Source of the DNA: Pseudoalteromonas umbrosa
GTDB lineage: Bacteria > Pseudomonadota > Gammaproteobacteria > Enterobacterales > Alteromonadaceae
Assembly (NCBI RefSeq): GCF_030125375.1
Contig: NZ_JASJUU010000004.1
Coordinates: forward strand, 434,001 to 498,000
Direction of reading: 5' to 3'
Length of the DNA: 64,000 nucleotides
This document shows positions 1 through 12,000 of the stretch, piece by piece (position 1 is the stretch's first letter; each line of letters opens with the position of its first letter). A program made the position numbers and the translations under genes. The notes beneath the pieces were generated by a model. It had not been told where the DNA came from and did no database searches. It saw nothing but the letters and a program-made list of their open reading frames with translations.

Positions 1-3000
1 GTACTGGGGATTTAGTGCGCTATCGTCAGGATGGAAATTTAGAGTTTTTAGGGCGTCAAGACGAACAGATAAAAGTACGTGGCTTCCGTATCGAACTCGG
101 TGAAATTGAGCATGCAATTTCACAATGTTCGGGTGTTGCGAGCAATGTTGTGATTGCTCAAGAACATGAACAAGGCAAGCGTTTGATTGGCTATGTTGAA
201 GCAGCTACAGATCAGAGTTTAGATGTCGAAGTACTGCGTGAGACATTAAGAAAACGTTTACCGGAGCATATGTTGCCAAGCTTATTCGTAGAAGTACAAG
301 CGTGGCCATTAACTCCAAATGGTAAAATAGATAAAAAAGCCTTACCAGCTCCTGACTCAGGTGTGTTGAGTGGTGTGTATGTTGCGCCAGAGAATGATGT
401 TGAAAAGCAGTTACAATTGTTGTGGTCAGATCTACTTCAGCTGTCCACCTCTCAAATTAGTACTACCGCGAATTTCTTTGAGCTTGGTGGCGATTCTATT
501 CTGTCCATTCAATTGGTTTCACGCGCCGCTAAGCAAGGACTTCACTTTAGTGTTAAAGCATTGTTTGATGCGCCATCTATTCGTTTACTTGCTAAAGAGG
601 TTAAATCTGGGCGCTTAATTGAAGCTCCTCAAGGCAATGTTGATGGTGAAATTGTGCTGCTACCAATTCAACAAGAACTACTGGCAGATAAAACAGGTTG
701 GCATCATGTTAATCAGGCGGTGATGTTAGAAACACCTGTCGCGTTTGATAGCCAGTGTCTTGAGGAAATGGTTACAGCGCTTTATCGCAGACACGATGCA
801 CTGCGCTTGCAATTTACAGAGCAAGCAGGGACTTGGGTCGGTAAGCACAAAAGCATTAACCAAGCGCTGATCCAAGAAGCATTTGAGATTAGACAAAAGC
901 CAGAGGGTGGGTGGTCTGAGCTAAGTGCCCAAGCCAGTGAAATTCAAGCAAGCTTAAACCCACAATTAGCGCAGTTAGTGAAGGTGGTTCACTGGTCAGC
1001 AGGAGAGGCAGAAAAAGGGCGTTTACTACTGGTTATACATCATTTGGCGGTTGATGGTGTGTCTTGGCGAGTGCTGTTAGACGATTTAAGCCAATTGTAT
1101 GCCCAATGGCAGCGCGGTGATGCTTTGAATTTAGCTGAGAAAACCTCGTCTTATCAGCAGTGGGGAGCATTTCTGAAAAGTTATGCGCAAAGTGAAAGTA
1201 TCGCCAGTGAACAGGCTTACTGGCATCAGGTTGTGAGTTTACCAAGTGGTGATCCTGCCAAAGCTCAACAAGCATTGGGTTGGGTTAATCCACCACAGCA
1301 AGATAAACCGGTTGGCACGCACTTTAGACTTGATAAAGCGCTAACTCAGCAACTCTTATCAAGCTGCCAAAATAGTTATAGAACACAGATTAATGAAACT
1401 TTACTTGCAGCGTTATTACTGGCTGTAGAGCGCTGGAGTGGGGGGGCTGAACTTCGAATAGACTTAGAAGGGCACGGTCGTGAGGCGTTGACAGATACGC
1501 TTGATTTGAGTCAGACAGTAGGGTGGTTCACTAGTCTATATCCATTGCACTTATCTATGCCATCTGAGGCAGGTATTGGTGCGGTTATTAACCGTGTTAA
1601 AACAGCCTATCGCAGTTTGCCAAATAAAGGGATCGGATATGGTGTACTTAAACATCTTACTAAGGACCCGATACTGGTTGAAGCGGATGCAGCCCCTATT
1701 CTGTTTAATTATCTTGGTCAATTTGACCAGGTCTTAAATGACAATTCTACATTTGGTATTGCCTCAGAGGGGGCTGGTCGCTCAGTGAGTGCTGAGCGAA
1801 AGCGAAGTCATGGTTTAACGCTGAACGGCTTGGTGACTGAAGGGTGTTTAGAGTTTGAATTCACAGGTGATGGTCACCTGTATCATTTAGATGCGTTGAA
1901 AGAGTTAACCGCGAGTTATAAAGCTGCGTTAGAGGATGTCATCGCGCATTGTATGGTAGTTGAACGCGGAGCCTATGCTGCGATAGATTTTCCACTGTGT
2001 ACCGCCAGCGATGAAGCCGTATCAAATTGGTGTGAAACATCTCATGTCACAGATTTATATCCTGCAACTGGCACGCAGCAGGGCATGTTATTCCATAGCA
2101 TGTTGGATAAAGGCAGCTATGTGACTCAGGCAATGGTAGAGTTTAAGGCACTTGATGTGGCACGTTTTAAACAAGCTTGGTCGATGGTGATTGCACGCCA
2201 TGATATTTTGCGAACTGGGTTTGTTGGCTTGGATACTGGGCATATGCATCAATTGGTTGTTGAATCTGCAGACGCTCAGTGGCAAGAATTTGATTGGAGA
2301 AACAGTAGTCAAGCGCAAATAGATACACAGCTATCAGCGTTTTTAATTACAGATAAATCACAAGGCTTTGACGTGAGTAATGCGCCGCTCATGCGATTTA
2401 GTTTATTTGACTGTGGTGATGCTGGATATCGGTGGGTTTGGTCGCATCATCATGCCTTGATGGATGGCTGGTGTTTACCTTTGATATTTTCAGAGGTGAC
2501 AGAATGCTATCGAGCGCTTGGTGTTGCTCAAGAGCCACAGTTAGCGCCTGTGTCACGTTATGCTGGATATGTGCAGTGGCTAGCCAAGCAAGATAAAGCA
2601 CAGAGTATAAAATACTGGCAGGAGACGTTATCTACAGTGACAGGTGCTACACCTTTACCGTTAATATCCAGCAATGTGCAAACGCGCAAATTGGATAGGT
2701 CACTACGTCATGTCTTTAGGTTAAATGAACAAGAGACGGAGCAACTTACACAGCTGGCTAAAGAGTCTCAGACTACGGTAAATGTGATACTTCAGGGCGC
2801 TTGGTCTTTACTATTATCGCGCTACAGTGGAGAGTCACAAGTGGTGTTTGGTGCGACGACATCAGGCCGCCCTGCAGAGTTGAGCGGTGTTGAACAAATG
2901 GTAGGCTTGTTTATAAACAGCGTGCCAGTGGTTGTTGAAACACATACGCACAGTTGTGTAAGTGATTGGCTGAAAGAGTTACACACAGCGCAAGCTCAGA

Positions 3001-6000
3001 GAGATCAGCATAGTTATATTCCGCTGGCAGAAATTCAAGGCCAGTCCCATCAAAATTTGTTTGATAGTTTAGTTATTTTTGAAAACTACCCTGTTAATGA
3101 GGCGATAGGCGACCATTTGAATGAAGCGGGTGTTGAGGTTGAAAACATTTCATTCAATGAGGGGTCAAATTACAGCTTAAATGTTGTTGCGCAGTTGCAT
3201 GGTGTTCTCAGTGTGGTTATCGAATCGAATAACAGCCAGTTCAATGATACACAAATCGCATTGTTATCAGATACTTTGAAGGACATAATCTTAGGGCTGG
3301 CAACTAATCACAAAGCAAAATTAACAGATATAAATTACCTGAATGAGAAAAAGCAGCAGGAATTGCTTACTGTATCAGCTGGAGTGTCTACAAGTCATAG
3401 CGAGATAGAATCGATTGTGGATGCATTCGTTGCTCGTGCGCAGGCTGTACCAAACGCAGTAGCGTTGGAGTATAAAGATGTGCAAATGAGTTACGCTCAG
3501 TTGGATAAGCTTTCCGATAGACTGGCGTTAAACTTAATTGACAGTGGGGTGCAAGCAAATACATTGGTTGCCATTGCTGCGCATCGCTCAATTGAATTAA
3601 TCGTATCCATGTTAGCAACATTAAAAGTAGGTGCAGGGTATGTGCCGTTGGACCCTGAATATCCTCAAGAGCGCATCCAGTTTATGTTGAAGGACACTGA
3701 GGCAGAGCATATTCTTGTGGACAGTAGCGGTGCATCTGTTAATGAGCTGGCTATGGGCCTGCAAGTGCATGATGTAGATGTTGAGAAGCTGCAAGCGCAG
3801 TGCCAAACACAAGGTGGTGCTTCGCGGGCGCTTTCAATTCCTAAGGATGATATCGCTTATGTGATGTATACATCTGGTTCTACAGGTAAGCCTAAGGGCG
3901 TAATGGTGAGCCACGCTAATGTATTGCGGTCGACAATCACAGATCCGTTAATAGAAATTGATGAGCAAAGCTGTGTGGCCTATTGTGCTAACCCTTCGTT
4001 TGACGCCTCAACATGGGAGATCTGGAGTACGCTGCTTAATGGGGGAAGGTTGTTACTGGTGGCTCATGAAGAGCTACTCGATGCGCAGTTATTTGGTAAG
4101 CGTCTACAAGACAGCGGAGCGAGTATTGTACAGCTCACTGCCGGTTTATTTAAACAATATGCGCCTATGTTAGGTGACACATTTTCTAGGCTAAATTATC
4201 TTCTAATTGGGGGAGATAAAGTTGATGTTGCAGTCGCAAAACAGGTTGTCGAGACATGTAAGCCAAAGCACTTTATACATACCTATGGCCCAACTGAAAC
4301 GGTTGCATTTATCACTCAGTACGAAATTAATGAAACCACTATTGCCAATGGAGTGATCCCGATTGGTAGACCGATGGCTAATAGCCAAGCATATGTCTTA
4401 GATGAAGCTCAGCGACTGCTGCCTATGGGCGCAGTAGGTGAATTGTATCTAGGTGGTGATGGTGTTGCACTGGGTTATCTAAATAGAGAAGATTTAACCG
4501 CACAGCGTTTCATAGAAAACCCATTTGGAGCAGGTCGACTTTACCGTACAGGGGACTTAGCTCGCTATTTATGCGATGGGAATATTGAATTCTTGGGCCG
4601 TCAAGATGAACAAGTTAAAATCCGAGGTTTTCGTATTGAGCTGGGTGAAATTGAGCATGCTTTATCACAGTCAGAAAGTGTGGCTAGCTGTGTTGTCATT
4701 GCACAAAACTATGAGCAAGGCAAACGCTTAGTTGGCTATATTGAAGGGGCTCAAGAGCAAGACTTAGACCCAGAACAACTGCGTGAGGAATTGCGAAAGA
4801 CTCTGCCAGAGCATATGCTGCCAAGCTTATTAATTGAAGTACAGAGCTGGCCATTAACGCCTAATGGCAAAGTGGACAGAAAAGCACTACCAAAACCCGA
4901 AGATGGTGTGTTGAGTGGTGCTTATGCTGCGCCGCAAGGTAGTGTTGAAATACAACTACAAGCTTTGTGGTCTGAGCTGCTTCAATTACCTGACTCTCAA
5001 GTGAGCGTGACAGCCAATTTCTTTGAACTTGGTGGTGATTCAATTTTGTCAATTCAGATGGTCTCTCGGGCTGCAAAGCAGGGGCTACATTTTAGTGTTA
5101 AAGCTTTATTTGATGCTCCGACAATTAGAATGCTGGCAAAAGAAGTTAAAACGAATCGTTTAATTGATGCACCTCAAGGGCCTATTGAAGGAGAGATTAT
5201 TCTTTTACCTGTACAGCACGAGTTGCTTGCAGATAAGACGGATTGGCACCATGTAAATCAAGCTGTTATGTTAGAAACGCCAGCTACTTTTGATAGTACA
5301 GGTTTATCAAAAATGGTTGAAGCTCTGTATAAAAGGCACGATGCACTGCGTTTACAGTTTAATGAGCATGCAGGAAAATGGCGAGGCAAGCATAGATCAT
5401 TAGAGCCTGCACTCGTAAGTTCAGCCATTGATATTCGAGAAAAGCCAGAACTTGGATGGTCTGCACTGAGCAAAGAAGCTAGTGAGATTCAGGCGAGTTT
5501 ACAGCCGCAAGCTGGTGAATTGGTCAAGGTTGTTTACTGGGCAGGCGACGCGTCTGAAACAGGCCGCTTACTGATAGTTGTCCATCACCTTGCTATTGAC
5601 GGTGTCTCTTGGCGTATCTTGCTCGATGATCTCAGTGAGCTGTATGCACAGTGGCAGTCAGGAGCAACTCTGAGCTTGCCTGAAAAGACATCATCCTATC
5701 AACAATGGGGTGAATATTTGCAAGAGTATGCACATAGTGATGCCTTATCGGAAGAACTTAGATACTGGCAAACAGTGGTTGAAACGCCAAGTGTAAATTT
5801 AGTTGAGGTTCAAGCGAAACAAGGCGTGCATGTTGTGCCTGAACTTGATAAGCCAGTTAGTGCGCAGTTCAAACTTGATGAGAAGCTAACTCAGCAGCTA
5901 CTCTCGAGTTGTCAAAATAGTTATAGAACACAAATAAATGAGACACTCCTTGCGAGTTTATTGTTGGCTGTATCTCGTTGGAGTGGTGAAACATCTTTAC

Positions 6001-9000
6001 GCATTGATCTTGAAAGCCATGGTCGGGAAGCTTTGACTGATACACTGGACTTAAGTCAAACAGTTGGTTGGTTTACCAGTACTTTCCCATTGCATTTGTC
6101 TATGGCTAAGGACTCTGATCTCGGAAAATTGATCAATGGTGTGAAAACCGCATATCGTCAACTGCCAAATAAAGGGATTGGATACGGCCTACTAAAAGAG
6201 ATCGTACATGACCCTGTCTTAGAAAAAGCACAGGCAGCTCCTATTTTGTTCAATTATCTTGGTCAGTTTGATCAGGTTATTAACGAAAGCTCAACCTTTG
6301 GTATCGCGAGTGAGGGAGTTGGCCGCTCAGTGAGTATTCACCGACAACCTAGTCACGGTTTAACCGTAAATGGACTTGTTGCACAAGGGTGCCTTGAGTT
6401 TGAATTGACAGGGGATAGTACAAGCTATCATCCTGATACATTGAGAGATTTGTCTACTGCTTTTAAAGATGCATTAGAAGATATCATTATGCATTGCTTG
6501 GCAATTGAAAATGGTGAATATGCTGCCGTAGATTTTCCTCTTAGTCAGCTGACAGACGAAGAGGTAACTAACTGGTGTCAAGGGCTTCAAGTGGCAGATA
6601 TGTATCCTGCAACAGGTTCACAGCAAGGCTTATTATTTCACAGCATGCTGGATCGAGGAAGTTATGTCACTCAGACTCTTGTGGCATTTAAAGAATTAGA
6701 TGTGGAAAGGTTTAAGCAAGCTTGGGCTCTTGTGATTGCACGCCACGATACTTTTAAAACAGGGTTCGTTGGTATCGATTCAGGACGAATGCATCAGCGT
6801 GTTTTAACATCAGTAGAACCGCTGTGGCAAGAGTTTAACTGGCGAGAAGACAGTGTGGTACAACGAGAAGCTGCATTGTCTGCATTTTTGAAAGAAGATA
6901 AAGCGCGTGGCTTTGATATGAGCACCGCGCCACTTATCCGATTTAGTTTGTTTGATTGTGGTGATGATGGGTACCAATGGCTGTGGTCACACCATCATGC
7001 ATTGATGGATGGTTGGTGTTTGCCACTTGTTTTCTCAGAAGTAACAGAGTGTTACAGAGCGTTAGGCGCATCACAAACGCCTCAGTTAGCACCCGTGGCA
7101 CGTTATGCCGGATATATTGAATGGCTGGCTAAGCAGGATAAAGCGCAGAGCTTAGCGTATTGGCATACAGTTTTATCTGACGTCAGAGGTGCAACATCCT
7201 TGCCTTTAGTGACAGGGAGTAAGCAGCCAATTAAAGCAGGTGAATCGATTTTACAAGTTTTCAAACTTTCTGAAGCGCAAACTGCAGGCTTGGTGAAGTT
7301 AGCAAAAGAAACACAAACAACGGTGAATGTGATATTACAAGGGGCTTGGTCTTTGCTGCTGTCTCGTTATAGTGGTGAATCTCAGGTGGTATTTGGGGCA
7401 ACGACTTCAGGACGACCTGCTGAACTAGACGGAGTTGAGCAAATGCTTGGTCTGTTTATTAACAGTGTACCTGTTGTTGTCGATACACAGTTGCACAATC
7501 AGGTGGGTGATTGGCTAAAAGCATTACACATAGCGCAAGCAGAGCGTGAGCAACATAGTTATATTCCGCTGGCAGAGATTCAAAGTCAGTCGCAGCAAAA
7601 TCTATTCGATAGCATAGTGGTATTCGAAAATTACCCTGTTAATGAAGCGATTGGAGAGCATTTAAATGAAGCTGGGTTGGATTTGCTCAATGTCTCTACA
7701 TTTGAAGATTCTAATTTTGCGATAAATATTGTCGCGCATCTCACGCGTGAGTTGAGTGTAGAGTTTTTGATTCAAGATCTCAGGTATACAGAGCAGTTAT
7801 CAGCGCAGTTTGTAAAGGGGCTTGAGTTGTTATTGCAGGATCTTTCGAATTGTAACCAAGATACTTTGCTCAGCGAGTTATCCTGCTTAGATAAGACGAC
7901 TGAAGCAGAACTCATCGCCGTTGGTGCGGGAGAGACAAATCTTATGGAGCCATCTGACAACTTTATCGATAGGCTCTATGAACAAGCTGCCCTTGCCGCG
8001 GATCAAAATGCAGTGTCTTTCAACCAGCAACAGCTAAGTTATGCACAGCTCAATGCGCTAACTAATCGCTTTGCAAACTGCTTAGAAGACTTAGGGGTAG
8101 AAAAAGGCACTAAAGTGGGCGTTTATTTAGAACGCTCGTTAGAAATGATGGTGTCTATTATCAGTATTGCTAAGTTAGGTGCTGTATTTGTTGCGCTTGA
8201 TGTGAATCAGCCTCAACAGCGGTTGGAAGCAATAGTCAATGATTCTGATATGGAATTTATCATCTTAATGGGAGAGCATATTGAGAATGTGCCGCTGTCA
8301 GGCGTAGATATCATCGTTGCTGACGACCTATTGTCATCACAAGTCGATGACGGCTATTGCGGCGAGATGCTATTTGACTATGAAGAAGAAGACCTGGAAA
8401 CTGAGTTTATTCCTAGTGATATTGCGTACATTCTTTATACCTCAGGCTCTACAGGCACACCTAAAGGAGTACAAATCACACAGCTCGGTTTAGTCAACTA
8501 TTTAGAGCATGCAGCAGCGCACTATATACACTCAGGTGTAACAGGGTCTGTCGTGAGCACATCAATTTGCTTTGATGCAACCATTACCTCACTATTTACA
8601 CCGCTAATATGTGGTTTGAATGTTGAACTGTTGGTTGAGGGCGAGGCAATGTACCCAGTGCTTGCTGAGCGCTTGATGGAAAACAGTAGTGCCTTATTGT
8701 TTAAAGTGACACCTGCGCATTTAAAAGTGTTAGAGAGTTATGTTGAGCAAAAGGAGAGTGAACTACAGCACCAGATAGTGATTGGTGGAGAGCAATTGTA
8801 TGTGCAGTCTCTTTATAATTGGGTTGATAAACTCTTGCCAAAAGCGACGTTTATTAACGAATATGGTCCGACAGAAACTGTAGTTGGTTGTTCAACCTTC
8901 TCAGTGACGGGTGTTGATGCATTGAACCAATGTCCCGCAGGTGTTGTGCCCATTGGTTTACCAATTCAAAATACCAAGTTGTTAGGGTTAGATAAAAACC

Positions 9001-12000
9001 AAAGACTAGCGCCAAAAGGTGCTATTTCAGAGCTTTATATTGGGGGCAGTGGTGTTGCTCTTGGTTATTTAAACCGGGATGAACTCAATGAAGAGAAGTT
9101 TGTGACCTTACAAACGGTAGCTGGCACAGAGCGCTTCTATAGAACAGGTGACCTAGTTAAATGGGACTGTAATGGCGATTTAGAGTATGTGTCTCGTATC
9201 GATGATCAAACGAAGGTGAATGGCTATCGCATTGAATTAGGGGAAATACAACAAGCTGTGGAAGCCCACGCTGAGGTAGAGAGCTCATTTATAACCACGC
9301 AACTCAATGAAGCTGGTAATACTCATATTGTTGCGTATGTAAAGACCACAGAAAAAAGTGTGATTGAAAGTCTCAACTTGCGGGAGTATTTGGCAAGTCG
9401 AGTACCAGAGTATATGCTGCCAAGTCATTATATTGCAGTACAGAAGTGGCCTTTAACAGCAAATGGAAAGCTAGATCATAAGCGTCTACCTACGGTGGAA
9501 GGGCAGCTGAATGACTCTTCATTTATAGCGCCACAGAGTCAGGTTGAAATTAAAATCAGCGACATTTGGCAAGAAGTATTGGAGCGTCCAGAAATTAGCG
9601 TGAATGATCACTTCTTTAACATTGGAGGTGATTCTATCCGCGCGCTTGGGGTTGTTGGCAAGTCTCGTAAAGAAAAGCTTGATATATCGCTTAAAGATTT
9701 ATACGACAATCCAACGATTAGACAGTTAGCTAATTGGTTAGAAGAAAATAACTTGCTAGACGCGCAGGAGTTTGAGGTGGCCCCATTCGCTCTACTGAAT
9801 GATGCGGAAAAGGAGAACCTTGATTTAGACTTGCTTGACGATGCTTTCCCGCAAACTCGACTTCAGCAGGGGATGTTGTTCCACTCTATGCAAGGGCAAA
9901 TCGATGGCATGTACCACGATATATCGAGTATTAATGTTGAGCTGATGTGGCATCAAAGCTGTTTTGAAGCTGCACTAAGTGAGTTGACTGCACGTCATGA
10001 AAACCTGCGAGGCGTATTCAATTTTGCGGGTGATAGACCTTTAGTAGAGATTAGGAAGCGTATTGATTTACCACTAATAATTAATACGGTTACTGTTGAC
10101 GAAGAACAACAAAAAGACGCAATGAAGGCTTGGATAAAACAAGAAAAAGTAAAATCTTTTGACTTGTCCTTACCTCTTTGGAAAGTGAGTATTCAAGTAT
10201 TTTCTGAGCAGGCATTTTGTGTGCACTTAAGCTTCCATCACGCGCTGCTTGATGGTTGGAGTCGAGCTTCATTGGAGACCGAATTATTTGAGCTTTATAC
10301 CGCAAAGCTTGCTGATAAAGCGGTCGTAGAGGCTGCGCAAAGTTTACCTTATCGTTACTATGTAGACCTAGAACAAAAAGCGCTGCAGTCAAATGAAGCA
10401 AAAGAGTTTTGGCAAACAGCATTAGATGGTTATCAGCTTCCATGGTGGGGAGCTAAAGCCGGAGGTGGTGCTTTGTACACAGTACCTGTTGAACTGAGCG
10501 GTAGGCAAAGTAATACATTATTGCAGCTGTCTAATAAGCTTCAGGTACAGCAAAAGTCAGTACTTTTGGCATTACATACCGTAATATTAGGTTTGCTAGA
10601 CGACAGTACTAAGGTGTTAACATCACATGTATTTAACGGTCGTCCAGAGCTACTTGGCAGTGACAAAACATTGGGCTTGTTTTTAAATGCATTGCCACTG
10701 GCTGTTGATTTTTCTGGGTTAACTTGGGAGGAGTTGATCGTAAAGATTGATGACATTTCTAAACAGTCATCAGAGCATCGTTATTTTCCAGTTACTGAAA
10801 TACAAAGGCTTACAGGCTTGAATTTGTCTGGTTCTTTGTTTAATTATGTCGACTTTCATGTATATGACAAAGTTGATGCACAGGGCCAGAAAATTGAAAG
10901 AGATGGCTTTGAGCGCAATAACTATCTGCTACAAACGGCCTTTGAGAAATCTGAAGGCGGGCAAATATCAATGTCTGTGTTACTTGATTCGGCTGTATTC
11001 GAACAAAGCGTGTATGGTGGTTTATCTGATAAGTTATCCAATATAATGAAACAGTTGGTAGAACAGCCACAATCACATATCTCCGATATATTGTTGGCAC
11101 TATCTCCAGAGCCTGTGCACACTCACTTTGGTAAATCTGAAAGTGATCTGTTAGAGTTAGTTTATAAAGTGGCGGATGAACGCGGATCAGCCATTGCTGT
11201 TCAAGATGCTAAGCAGCATATCAGCTACAACGAGTTAGTTAAGAGAGTTGATCTACTCAGTACTCATTTAGTGGATAATCATGTGTCACTTGGTGAACAC
11301 GTTATTATATCGACAGAACGTAACATTGATATGGTTGTCTCTGTACTTGCTGTGATGAGAGTAGGGGCGACTTTTGTGCCTATTGATAGCAGTTTGCCTG
11401 ATGTTAGATGCCAACATATTGTTGCAGCCACTAATGCCAAAGTTGCGCTGGTTAGCTCAGCTAATGTTGAGCGGGTTGAGCAAGAGTGGCAGATGCAGTC
11501 TATTAATTTGGACAGTGTGAATTGGGCTGATTCGGTTGGTACCTGTCATAATCTACATTTTGACAGCCATGATATTGCCTATATCATGTTTACTTCTGGG
11601 TCAACAGGTGTGCCTAAAGGTGTTGAGATCAGCCGAGGAGCATTAACTGAGCACGTATTATCAGCTGGCTATAGACTTGCAGACCTTGACCAAAACACCA
11701 AATGGTTAGCGGTCACGACTCTATCGTTTGATATTGCGATGTTAGAGTTATTTGCCCCATTACTAGCCGGTGGTCAAATTGTTGTGGCTGATGAGTTTGC
11801 AAAACGTGACCCTCTGAACTTAATACGCATTATAGAGTCACATAAGATAAATATAATGCAGGCAACTCCAGCGACATGGAGAGCGCTCCTTGATATGGGT
11901 TGGCAAGCAAAAGAGCCATTTACTGCACTATGTGGTGGTGAAGCGCTCAGTGTTCAATTAGGTAAAGCGCTGGTGGACAGCGTGACTCAAGTATGGAACT

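Noticed and set aside
10090..10443. 117-codon antisense ORF inside the first NRPS
   Set aside because: It lies wholly within a conserved C domain on the other strand and resembles no family; long antisense frames are expected in such genes.
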